64,000 nucleotides of DNA, from assembly GCA_029834535.1 (NCBI GenBank), contig JAQMWT010000575.1:108397-172396 (forward strand), written 5' to 3'. Position numbers and translations under genes: made by a program. The notes beneath the pieces are model-generated. The model worked only from the letters and a program-made list of their open reading frames with translations. It was not told where the DNA came from and did not search any database. Shown piece by piece: positions 11,811 to 22,360 of this stretch (the stretch's first letter is position 1; each line of letters opens with the position of its first letter). The DNA is from Chrysophaeum taylorii. Lineage: Eukaryota > Sar > Pelagophyceae > Pelagomonadales > Pelagomonadaceae.

Positions 11811-11916
11811 TGACATCATAATAGTCATGACATAATACTAGATGACATAATGCATCATGAGTGTCAGTTCTCTCGGTTGGAAAACTTCAGAATTAAGACC
11901 ATTCTTGTGACATCAT
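11811..11916 (+). promoter_or_regulatory. Cluster of four TGACAT(C/A)AT motifs upstream of the DAC-CHAT-LRR gene
   Basis: 'tgacatcat' or 'tgacataat' occurs at 11811, 11828, 11843 and 11908, inside an AT-rich stretch that ends ~110 bp before the chosen ATG. The core resembles bZIP/CRE-type half sites (known binding preference TGACNTCA-like). A regulatory role is inference. The motifs might instead be remnants of a short tandem repeat. Confidence 0.35.
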
Positions 11917-12026
11917 ACTTGAAGCCTCCCCATACTTCGGCGTAAAAAATAGGCAAAAAAAGATAGTTACAGTATCATGATGTAGTTTACGAATTGTTGC
12001 ACAAGCTATCAACGGGCATTCAACGG

Positions 12027-14881
12027 ATGCTTCCTATCCCTCGCGGACGCCGTCGGAGGCGGCGAGGTGTCACGGCCTCGCACATCCGCGACGACATCGT
12101 CGAGGCCGCTCTCGCAGCTGCGCGCATGATCGCGACCGAGGGCCCCGGCGAGAAGCAGCCTGCGCACGGCTTTTTGTTTATTGTGGGCAACTCGACCGAG
12201 CTCCTCGCCCCAGATCCCAACCTACAATTCGAGCAAACCGAATCCTCCGTTCACTCCAAGTATGGTTTCTTTCCCAAGGACCTAGACCGCCGTGACAGTA
12301 ACGTGATTCTTATCCAAGACTGCTCCAAGAGCGAGGCAAAGAAGCGGGCCTTGCAAACCCTGTGCGCGCGCGACAACGCGATTGTCGTCGACGGCACCAC
12401 GGGCCGGGTCTGCTGCGGGGGGTTTGCGAACCGCGACACTACAACACCCTACGGCACGGGCTCGCGCACCGGAGCGGCCTCATCGATCGCCTTCAAGGCG
12501 AATTGCGTCACTATCAAGGCCTCGGAAGACATCTGCGGCACGCGCGCGAACCCGAATTTTTTGGACGCACACTTCGAAGTGTTCCGAAGAGACTACTACC
12601 CCGAGCAAGTCCCTGTCGTCGTGGAGACGCCGAACGCGACCAGCGAAACGGCTCCCCGGTCCTTCGAGTCGTGTTTGCTTGCTATTCAGAGACACGTGGC
12701 TACGATCAAACTTCTCGAGGAGTCACATCGATGCGGGCTGCGACCGTATTTGCATAGAAAGTACGGCATGGACGTGTACTCCAAAGTTCGTGCGAAGATT
12801 GCCGAGTTCAAGGACCTTAGGGACAAGAAACTACGTTCGTACGTCGACGAAGGCCGGGTGGAAGAATTCGGGGGTTTGGAAACCGATTTCGAGGAGTTTT
12901 GCCGGAAATTGCCGACGGTCAGTCCAGCGGCGGCCATACTTTCAGTTGAGAATGAGGCGATCGCGGACACGCGCATCACCCCGAATATTTTGAGAATCTT
13001 CAAAGAACGCGATGATGTCGCCATTTATTTCCATCCCGAACTGGAACTCGTCGAGTTTGTGAGGGGCGTGGGGCCACGGATTTTAATCTTCGTCGGGTGT
13101 CCCATGGATGGTGTTCGATCTTATGATGAAGAGTGGCGTCTTCGCCTCTTTCGCTCAAGTGCGCAAGCGAGCGATGGTATGTTTGAGCTTGATCAGGACA
13201 ATCTCGTCGAATTCGTGAGATCCGTGCAACCGGAATGCGTGCTTCTCCTCGCGCACAACTCAATCGAACTCGTTGCGAATTTGTCACTCGCGGATCTGCC
13301 AGAACAACTACGCCTGATTGCATGGATCGGGAAGGTGAACCGAAGGTCAGCAGCCATATTTATTGAAACTTTTATCGACAAGTGCCTTGCGAACTTCGCG
13401 GATGACGGGCTGGATTGTATCCAGTCTTCGTATCTTCGTGCCATGGAAAAGGTTGCGCTCGATCCTGGCAGGGAGCCGTCGATCAAGTTCCTGCCGGACA
13501 CTCGAGTGGTAACGGACCGCCTGGGGACGAGCGTGCCCGAAAAAATATGTATCCGCCTCAAGGATCTCCACTTGCTCTCTTCGGAAGTCGCAACGTCAAT
13601 AAGGGATAAATTTGTTCCACGGTTACTCGAACGCTTGCTCGACGATCGCGAACGTTTTCAAGTTGATTATATGACGATAATACGAATTGTAGGCAGAATT
13701 GATGATAGTAATTTGGAAGAGGTCCGCGAGATCCTTGGTGACCTTGAAGCAATGCGAGTCGATATTGAGTTCACGGCGCAAGGATCAATTGTTTATCATT
13801 GTGTCGTCGTTTCCGACATCGAAGACTTTCGAGGATGGGGTATTCAGGTCGCTGCGTATTTAGCCGAAACCCAGACCATCAGGATTGCCGAGTTGACATT
13901 GACGGGTGTAATCTTGAAGACGGCTGATCTCCGGTTTTTGAGAAACCAATTCCCCACCGAGTGTGCCGAGGCGGCAAAACAGCATCGATGCTCTGAGGTT
14001 GAAGGCGAAAGGTTGCTTTCTAAGTTATTGCAACCCGAGCAGGATTTGACAATCGACGCGATCAACAAAGTCGCTACGACGTATGAAGAGAAAGTGGAAG
14101 TTCCCGGGCCCTCGACAATTCCAGACGTCGAGCCCCAGAAAACACAAGTCGACCAAACCTCTGAGCTCTCGCCAAATTTTGAGTACGACGATATCGCGCT
14201 GGGCAAGGAGGACGCCGCCGCGACCCACAAGGCCATTCATATGGTCGCGACCGAAGGCGTCGTAAAGAAGGAACTTGATGCTGCCGCTCTCGCACCCCGG
14301 CCCTCGTCTACCCAGCCTGCGGTAGTCGAGGCCGAACGCCAAGACCAGCTCGCTCGCAAGCAGCATGGACAACGTCCGCGCGAGGAGGCCGAGCGAAAAT
14401 CACTGCCGGGTCATGGAGCGAGCGAGCGCTTCCTCCAAAGGTGCCGTGTGGCCTGGCGGCGGTTTTTTGGGCGTTTCAAGAAGAACGAGGGCATCGAGGA
14501 GGACGTCCTCTCCACAACGCTCGATCTCTCGTGCGTTTCCGCGTCGGCGTTTTCGCGAGGACCGATCGATTTATTTGAACTGATTTTTCTAAAACCCCGA
14601 TTTTACCGACGAAATTTCGCAGGGGCAACCGTATCGGCGATCAGGGGGCAGCGCGCCTCGCAGAGTGCCTCGAGAAGAACACGTCGCTCCAGACGCTCTA
14701 TCTCCGGTGCGTTTCCCGTCGGCGTCGCGGCAATATTCCTCGTTTATTTCAATACTCTTTGTTTTTGCTTCCTTTACTCCAACAACACGGCGTGTGACAC
14801 AGGTTGAACAATGTCAGCGAACAAGCAAAGTGGCGCCTTCGCGCTCTCGCCGAAAAGACGGGAAAAGAGATCTCGCTTTAA
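12027..14881 (+). CDS. DAC-like + CHAT-like + leucine-rich-repeat protein (three exons, 888 aa)
   Basis: Gene model: exons 12027-14530, 14623-14706 and 14803-14881, with GT-AG introns and phase kept throughout. Residues ~20-175 look like a diadenylate cyclase (DAC) fold: an N-terminal helix, 'HGFLFIVGN', then 'CARDNAIVVDG' where DAC enzymes have DGA, and 'YGTGSRTGAASSIA' where they have G-T-RHR. Both catalytic motifs are changed (DNA; RTG). Residues ~304-477 follow the CHAT caspase-like pattern: 'PRILIFVGCPMDG', then 'PECVLLLAHNSIELV', 'LRLIAWIGKVNRRSAAIFIETF', ending in a helical segment. The expected His and Cys positions carry Cys358 and His410 instead. Residues ~478-700 are unassigned; ~740-810 are charged. 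The C-terminus is 'LSTTLDLS' + 'GNRIGDQGAARLAECLEKN' + 'LRLNNVSEQAKWRLRAL', a ribonuclease-inhibitor-type LRR end. It sits alone among transposon relics. Domain names rest on motif reading only. Confidence 0.72.
14531..14622 (+). other. Intron 1 of the DAC-CHAT-LRR gene (92 bp)
   Basis: Begins 'gtgcgtttccgcgtcggcg' and ends 'gaaatttcgcag'. Removing it joins 'LDLS' to 'GNRIGDQGAARL', restoring a continuous LRR. Reading through instead gives a basic, low-complexity tail that matches nothing. Confidence 0.8.
14707..14802 (+). other. Intron 2 of the DAC-CHAT-LRR gene (96 bp)
   Basis: Begins 'gtgcgtttcccgtcggcg', almost the same 18 bases as intron 1, and ends 'gtgtgacacag' after a pyrimidine-rich tract. 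The exon between the two introns is exactly 84 nt, one 28-residue LRR unit. This suggests that exon and intron were duplicated together. Confidence 0.8.
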
Positions 14882-16680
14882 GGCCGAGTGGCCTTCTCGT
14901 GGCGTTGGCGTGTTCTACACAAACCACTTCTTCAGCCGCTATTTGTCTGTGTGGAGGAGGGTCACCACCTTAAAAACCGTAATTTTGTCTGTGCGGCGCA
15001 GGGCCTCCGACGATGTCTTAAGTTGTGATTCGGTGGCAGAGAGTTACGTGCGAGTGAAAAAAGTGCAATTTTGTGAGCCCTAATGATATGTCGGGAGACC
15101 TGCATGGGGCCTTTACGAGAATGGGAACTGGGATCTGGGCTAGGGAAAGTGAGACGTAGGCCTTCGGAGAGGAAATAAGCCGGCTGGAGACAGGGGTGTG
15201 CGCGCGGCTTGTGCGCGGGAGAGCTTTCGTAAGCGCCGAAGACGAGTGTGGAGTGAGCGCACGGGCAGGATACCCAGGAAGCAGAAAGAGGTGTGCCCGG
15301 GATTCCTCCTCTGCGCTCATCCGGCAATTGGCTTAGGATTTACCCTCGCACACTCTTCTCGGACTTCAGTTATGCCCAAACTTGAAACCGCATTTTTTTG
15401 AGTGTAGGTATTTGGCTAGTAAAGCGAATTGCGTAGGACAAACAAATAACAGGGGGGTGCACACCTTCGCCGCAAGCGCTAGGGACAAGCTGGGAGGCGC
15501 AAAGAGAGAGGCACGGCGCGTCTGTCGGGATAGCGAAGGCAGAGGCAGAAAGGGTTCCTTTGGAGTCGCCGCCGAGCCTGAGGTGGGCGAGGATGAGATA
15601 GGGCCGGTCCGCGGGGCGCCCAGCATTCGGGGTCAAGGTGCGAAGGAGGCCGATGTCCCGCTGAGCGCGGACGGCCGCTGTTTCGAGGATGATGTTTTTT
15701 GGACAATGGTACGAAGGGCTGTTCGCCCGTACGACAACTTCTCGAGTTGATAAAGCATATGCCGTCGCGCCAAACGCTCCGAGTCGCTGAATCGGTTGTG
15801 GATGAGGAATTTGCGACCGTTGGCGTTGGTGCTCATGATCCCAAGAGACGTTGCGTCACATCTCCGCACCGCTTAGAGACGTAGCTGCGTCGATCAGGAC
15901 ACACGACGGCCGGTCGGGAGCGAACACTGCCTTTGTTACCCAAGGACCACTCACGGTCCCAAGGCCATCTGATCATTAGCACGATCGTCCTGCTACGCGG
16001 GGCCTGCGCGTAGGCCGTCGTGATGCACACATCCTCGAGGGACGGCAATCGGATGATGAGGTCTCGTTGCCGGCTCTCGAGAAGAGTCGTCGTCACTCAG
16101 GACAAAAGCGATCCTCGGAATATCAAGAAGCCTGCCCAAGGAAAGGTTTGGGAAACCGACAAAGGCGTCCCCATCCTTCATGCTCCCCACACACACCCCC
16201 CCTCTTAGCAGTCGACATTTAAAGACAAAGGCGTCCCCCCCCCATGCCGCACGGGAAGGCGGGTGTCGTCGTAGACCTGACACGACGAGTGCCAAGCACA
16301 GGACCATCAAGGAGGCACAGCCTCTCGACGACGATGTCGTCCGCGCGCAGGGCATGCTATAAGGGAAATCACCATCTGGGTGCCACTTGATTAAGCGTCC
16401 CCATTCGCCAATTGGGCACTTCGCGCGGCCATCTTGAATATCTTAGGCACACTTTCCGGAGATCCTTTAACACCGCGCGAGGATGGATACGAGGAATTGT
16501 CGATGCGAAAATGCGCCTCCTTGAGTGTATAACTAGGCGTGGAGAAAAGTGCGCAATCTTATCTCCAACTATCGCTGGACATGACTGGCATGCGCTGCGA
16601 GAGGTCAGAATGTGCGAGCACAGCGCTGTCATGGACAGCTTTCGGGGGAAACCCAGAAAGCACGTCACGAGGGGACAAAA
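14882..16680 (-). mobile_element. Degraded region with possible retroelement remnants on the minus strand
   Basis: No gene can be supported. On the minus strand around 15330-15130 the text 'LVFGAYESSPAHK' resembles the 'LVFGAFGEAPSAACH' stretch of the PD...DxK retroelement. Around 15960-16660 only broken frames are seen. A copy of the short interspersed motif 'cttagcagtcgacatttaaag' lies at about 16204-16224. I read the block as decayed retroelement sequence continuous with the RNase H remnant just upstream on the minus strand. Single motif matches of this length are weak evidence. Confidence 0.35.
16174..16232 (+). repeat. Short interspersed motif copy ('agcagtcgacatttaaag')
   Basis: A C-rich run with 'cttcatgctccccacacac' leads into 'cttagcagtcgacatttaaag'. 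The unit is nearly identical at 63178-63240 and diverged at 9720-9850. The function is unknown; it may be the terminus of a transposon family. Confidence 0.7.
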
Positions 16681-16689
16681 AGTGTAGTT

Positions 16690-16880
16690 TGTGCGGCATA
16701 GATGCCCATGAACAAAATCAGTGCGATACGCAGATAGAGTTCCACGGCCGGGAGTATAACCAACAAAGCGAAAGTGTAGAGGCGCGGGCCGACAGGATCG
16801 AAAATTGCCGCAGTAGGTCCGCGCTCACCTCTGGACACGGATCCGTCGCTGGCCACAAGTAGATATGAGCGGTTCACAGC
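16690..16880 (-). mobile_element. RNase H-like remnant of a non-LTR retroelement
   Basis: On the minus strand an open stretch reads 'YLLVASDGSVSRGERGPTAA', followed ~20 residues later by 'AVELYLRIALIL'. This is the pattern of the first Asp (in DGS) and the Glu (in EL) of type I RNase H domains found in non-LTR retrotransposons. The surrounding 16880-17282 reading is low-complexity (a poly-Pro run from a GGC microsatellite near 17060), and the rest of the domain is not recognisable. Confidence 0.4.
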
Positions 16881-17282
16881 CATCACGCCCAGAATGAGAT
16901 GTGGCCTACGCAGGAATTGGGCGGGCAGCGACAGTCGCGGGGAAGGTGCGCGAATCTCGAGGTCCGGGGGAGAGTGGGGGGCGAGGGATGCAGGATTGGA
17001 CGTGTTGCGGCGGGTATGGAAACGAGAAATTTCGTTACGCATCGCAGCGGGGCTAAGCGGCGGCGGCGGCGGCGGCGGCGGCGGCAAAGAGAAAGGTTCC
17101 CGATGACAGCGAAAGACCGTAATGGCCGCGGTTTTTGGGACAAACCACGCTGCAGGATCCCAGTGAACGGACAAAATCAGAGGGAAGAACAAAGAAACGG
17201 TCGCACAGCCTTCGAGGTCACACGAAAGGTGCTGGTCGCCACCAGCGCAAAAAAGAATGCGATCTGCAACTGCCGCGGACAC

Positions 17283-17689
17283 GACCCTCGTACCAAACCC
17301 CTTCGATTATCCGTGTCTTGCACCTTAACTAAGCGCAGGTGGCTGTCAAGGCAACGTCACCATTGGTGACAATTGCGCGATGTGAGCAGTGAGGCAGCAG
17401 AAGAAGCGCGGTGCAAAGAGGCGACTCTAGAGGTCGGCAAAAAAGAAGAAGGACGAACGAGAGAAGAAAGAGCCGACGTAAGAAAGAAAGAAAGCATAGA
17501 GAGCAAGAGTTGCTATGAAGAAAGACACGAGACGACGACTTCGCCAGGAGACGCGGCCGCAGCACGATGCCATACATCCCCAACAACCAGCCTCCATAAT
17601 TCATTGTGCCGGACGAGGCATTTAAATGCCGCGAGAACACAGGTAAACCAACCACACGTCATCAGCATAAATAAATGGCACGAGCAACA
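17283..17689. other. Intergenic, no supported gene
   Basis: A purine-rich stretch with 'agaaagaaagaaag' and no domain-bearing frame. Confidence 0.5.
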
Positions 17690-17880
17690 AGGGCGGGTGG
17701 TGGCAAGAACCCTCCGCCATCTTCACAGAGGCCAAGGCAGCCGCCCAAACTCGCCGCATCTACGGCGGGTGGGGCAGCGACGATGTATGAGGCGCAGCGC
17801 ACGACAACTCCTGGTGAATAGTTGCGGCTGTTTAGCCCGTGCTGTGGTTCACGGTGGCTAACAGCGCGCGGCTTTAAGCG
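17690..17880 (+). mobile_element. Fragment of the PD...DxK retroelement C-terminus (copy 3)
   Basis: On the + strand one frame reads 'IFTEAKAAAQTRRIYGGWG'. This matches 'EHRGKGGPKKTRRIYREWG' of the 62-63 kb copy in its hallmark 'RRIY..WG'. A stop follows and the similarity fades, so only the very 3' end of the element was kept. Confidence 0.55.
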
Positions 17881-20800
17881 AAAATCGTCCAGCGAGAAGC
17901 CGGCGACACCATGCGTCCGTCTGACGAGCGCTATCTGGAGCTTGGGGCAGGCCTTACTACCCGTGGGTGTTTCCAGAGCCGCCTGAATAATACAATGGGA
18001 TCATTGACGTCGAGCTTGAATGTCCGTGGCATCTCCGTGCGCGAGGAAGCCGCACGCCGACGAAAGAACGAGACGTTTACGAGCTTCGCTCTGCCCAGGT
18101 ATGTGCCGATGGGAGCGCGAGGTCCGAAACAAGGGATTCGGGGAGCTTCACCCCGCGCCTGTTGTGTAGAACACGGGGTTGCCCAAACCATGCCGGCGCG
18201 ATGGAAGCCACTTTTTGCTCGTCAAGCACCGTGGACGAGGGCGGAAAATGATGTCGTGCGGGGGGGTAGGATGCTTGCCCTGAACGAGGGCATGCTGTAT
18301 ACATCGACGTGATTTCGACACAGCATCACGAAGCAGCTTGGCGAAAGCCCTCGCGCACGCAATTTATTAACCACAAAACACATCACTAGTCCGGCAGCTC
18401 GGAGATCAACCGTATTTGAAATCTCGAGGGGACGTGGACGACGTTCGAAGAGCGAGGTCCTGGGGTCAATAAACATGATCAAATACGCGAACTATACATT
18501 AGAGGGTTTCTCCACTCTACACGGCTCCTCGTCGGCATCACCGGCTGCCAATTTTTGTCGCCGTCAAACAAACCGGAAAGGACAAGTGGTCGCCGAAGCG
18601 CAGCGGTAGCCCGCGACAGTCATTACATTCCCCCTTGCGTGAGGACGGGCGGCTGCACGTAGCCCGTTCCGATCCCGCAGCTGCTGGTATTGAGGGGTGC
18701 GGGTCTGCCGTACGTTCGCGTGCACCTGGGCCCTTCGACGTGCCGCTTGCATACATCCTGCTGTTTTGCGCTTTGCAAATCCATTTTGTATGACGATACA
18801 CGACGTGTCGGCGAGGGGGTACTTTACCGAGGAAGGCTCGAGATCCTCCATACGTCCACTGGGTATTTGAAGGCCGACTCCTTGGAAAGGGAGGGGTGTT
18901 GCGAACAGGAGTTTTTCGGGGCGTTCAAGGGTTTGGGGGGTTGTGTGGTGACGCGAGGAACGCCTGGAAAGGCGGAGGTATTCCGAGTGGGGTCGTCGCT
19001 GAGCCGCGGGGGAAGCGAGGATGGGCCTCGCCCGCCAACCTTATTTTATTTTAACCAGCGTCGGGAATTCACTAAGCTCACTTCACTTCACTTCACTTCA
19101 CTTCACCAGAATTCTGAACCTTCGTGCTCATGTTCACGTTCGTTCACCAGGGCTGACGGCATGACCCTCTCGTCTGATGAGCGAAGTGGCTACCTAGACA
19201 GATGTAAAGGATAATGTTGATGATGAGGAGGAAAACGCGGAACAGACTGAGGAGCACGAGCCGATTGCGACGTCGATGCTGACGTCGAACACGCCCGGCA
19301 ACAAAAGTGGACGATCAACAACCAGGTTTTTTTTTCCAAGGTGTGTGGGATATTTCGTGCGCCGTCTGAAGGAATATCATCCTGACCGCGTTGACCGGTG
19401 GGAAGGCGACGCACGGGTGTATCCTGTGCTGGGAGCGCCTGAAGGTGACGAGAGACTCCAAGATGGATGGGCACCTGGCAGACGACCAAGCCTCTATAGC
19501 CCACTCTTAGGCTGTGCGTCGGGGGGGGCGCGCTGGACCATCAACACCTCACCATTAAACAGAAGACGCACGAGGAAGACGCAACGACGCCCGCGGGCGT
19601 TGTGGCAGCCTCGAAGGGTTAGTCGCAGGTTATAAGCTACTTCCAGGCCATACCCAGCCAGTCTCAAAGCACTCTGCCCTGATGGCATTCTCGGCTCGAC
19701 GCGGGCGAGACGGACAATGTTGCCCTACCGCGCACGAACAAGAATTTCGTTGCGACGGCCCGGATCTCAAACATTGCGACCTCGGACCCAAGACCGAGTT
19801 CAGAAACGCCGTGAGCACCATCCCCGAAGACTCTTCGGAGATGGATATAAGGATGAGCAAAATCCAAGACGAAGATACCGAGGTCGTTCACATCGCCTCA
19901 GGCAATAAATACAGAACACCGTCTACGGTGAATCCGCCTTCACCCCGAGACGCGAATGAAACTTATAGAGCACTAGACCTAGGCAAGAGCGGGCGCGGAA
20001 CTGACGGGGAGCGCGGCGTTAAAGTTGTTGGCGTTCTTCTCTTCACCAAGGTTCACTTTAGACACACACGACCGTTCTAACGCTCTTTGGGTTAAGCGAA
20101 TTCCATACACTCCGCTTGATAATTTTTTTACGGAAAAGTCAAGTTTCCAACCAATAAACCACTTGTACTCTTAGAGAGCAAACATACGGTTTGTTGTGAC
20201 AAAACAAGGCCTTCCGTGATCAAGCTTTCAGCGGTTCTGCATGTCGTCGCGCTGTGGTGACTCCGGAGCGTCCTTCGACTTCGAAACGAACACGGTATCG
20301 ATGCGGGTTTCGTCGCCCAGGTCGAGCGGGAGCGTGGTGGTAACACGCCGACGTCGGTTGACCACGACGCCGAGAAAGAAAACAACAAGTCGCGTGCCCA
20401 GACGAAGGTAAACGACTATGAGAGATCGCCGAGTACGCTGTCGCAGCTCGTAGCGCGCAAAAAAAATACGAGGGTAGTCCACTTTTCTCGATCTAACCAA
20501 GATGCCAAGTTCAGCATGTGTGTTCTCGAGGCCGACTTGCAGCAGCATCTGATGTTCGACGCGGGCGGCAAGTTTTTAGACGGCGTTTACAACAACATGG
20601 TCTACAGCGCTACAGCGCGACAGCGCTGTCGTTCAAGTGCTATATGCAAGATGCAGCGTTTATGTGCGTGCTGCTCGTTGTGATGTGCAAGTTAACAATA
20701 CCGTCACGTGTGTTGTAAAAGGTACACCTGCTCTCGGGACCTTCTTGCCGACAAAGATCCAGCTATCGCGCGAAGCACTTCTGCGAGGCCGTGTCGGTCC

Positions 20801-22100
20801 TCATCAAGGGCTTTATGGAGGGCAAGTCGTCAGGCGGCTCTTCTCGTCATATGCGTTTGATAGACATCTGCAACAATGTCATCCGCTAAAGGTACGAGAT
20901 GACGAACCGGGATCTTTCGCTGTAGTCTGTCATGAACATCGAACTAATAAGGCGCATCCGAATAATCTTGGGCGACGACGAAACAGCGTGGTATCAGCGT
21001 TGTCTTACGCAGGCCTTGTTTGTGGATGTTGTTCTGCGAGTATTCGCATGTTGATGCGTGTGTATGGTCAAACTTGGAGGCATTCAATTTGGTGTGATCA
21101 AATTTCGAACAATCACATCAAACTTGTCATGTTTTAGACTCCTACTGATGATGACCGGGTTAGAATTACAGGGGTGGTGTCAGCGATCTTCCCTGGAGCG
21201 GGGCTGTCGACGTCTTGACATCCCTTCGCGCCGCAGCTTGTGTTTCCCGACTTAAATTCCCGTACAGTTCTCGACGGTGCAGCAGCAGCTCCCGGGGAGA
21301 TCTTGCGGCAGGGCGGGGTTGTCGAGATGCGCGAGGAGGAGGAGGATAAGGAGGTGTTCACTTACGGTCGTGCGAGTTGTTTATGCTGGCGTAACGGCAC
21401 GTGCTCGCGTTGCCGTTTTCCCATGATCAAGGTGGACAGCTAACTCCGGATCGGGTACGCGACGGTGAGGAACTCCTGAACGTGGTCCTGTACGGCCCCG
21501 CACAAGTGTGGGACTACAATCTTTGGGTGCTTCTGGGGCGGTGCTCGCGCAGTTTCTCGAGGTCGTCGTCGAGTTTCGCGTTTTAACTCGACCCCGAGTC
21601 GATTATCAAAGACGCGCTCCCTCTCGGAGAGATTTTGGGATGCAGAATGGGGTGATCCGTCCCACGCAGACCATGTAATAAGTCTGGTGTCCGATGTCCG
21701 CTTGTTGCTAAAGAATGACGCACGACCACGGCAACACCACCGTGGTGAGTCGCGGTTTGGGTGGCTTCTACGAACGATGGAAGGTACGAGAATGGACCCA
21801 GCTTAAGTACGCCAAGCCGTGGGAATCTGTTCTCGGGGCCGCGTGTCGCTGCCCGCTCTCCTTGCGCGTATCGTCGCCGCGCTGTCTTAGGACGGACCTC
21901 CTTCTAAGGCGGGCGGTCATGGGGGGGTGCCCATGCTGCCGCGCGTGTAACGCCACGGTAGATTCTGCGTGGCTGCAGCACCTAGCTCTCGTCGTTTTTA
22001 AAGCACTTTCGCACCAAAAGCGCTCACGCGCCCCCTTAAAAAGCCTCCTTAAGTTTGGTTTAAATACCCAAAAAAGTTTTGTCAATACCGCGGCGGAACT
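17881..22100. other. 4.2-kb region with no supported gene
   Basis: Open frames here are short (133-174 codons at best), start mostly at non-ATG codons and show no domain. Small-scale features are (cttca)n at about 19076-19105 and a possible C2-H2 pattern 'CILCWERLKV' near 19420 that could be a relic BED-type zinc finger. A first scatter of 'tcaaactt' motifs lies at about 21069-21130. The block looks like decayed transposon sequence. Confidence 0.5.
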
Positions 22101-22103
22101 TTG

Positions 22104-22318
22104 AGTAGTAAAGATCAAACTTGTTGACCAAACTTACAACAAGGTTATTATTAATCAAACTTGAAGGGTTGATTGATCAAACTTCGTGCAACTTCGAAGG
22201 AGTGACCAAACAAACTTCTATTGAATGTGACCAAAGTTGTAAATGTTTCCTTAAACATACATCAATATCGAGCAAACTTGAAAGAAATAGACCACCAAAC
22301 TTGTTGACCAAACTTGAC
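22104..22318 (+). repeat. Cluster of degenerate 'gaccaaacttg' / 'gatcaaacttg' motifs before the RRM gene
   Basis: About nine copies of (A/G)A(C/T)CAAACTTG, two of them in 'cttgttgaccaaactt' pairs, fall within ~210 bp and end ~40 bp before the ATG of the RRM gene. Three related sites occur at 21069-21130. The motif also gives TTGACC, the core of W-box-like sites. It may be a dispersed satellite or a promoter array. Confidence 0.6.
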
Positions 22319-22360
22319 CGATCCCTTTTTTTTAACCCTTATTATTATCACCGCGATGAT

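Noticed and set aside
14531-14807. Uninterrupted reading of the DAC-CHAT-LRR frame to 14807
   Set aside because: It reads through an intron with clear GT-AG ends. Splicing gives a standard LRR end and an in-frame stop at 14879-14881.
19400-19500. Possible BED-type zinc finger ('CILCWERLKV' with two later His)
   Set aside because: Only the CxxC and one His spacing fit; no transposase domain could be followed downstream.
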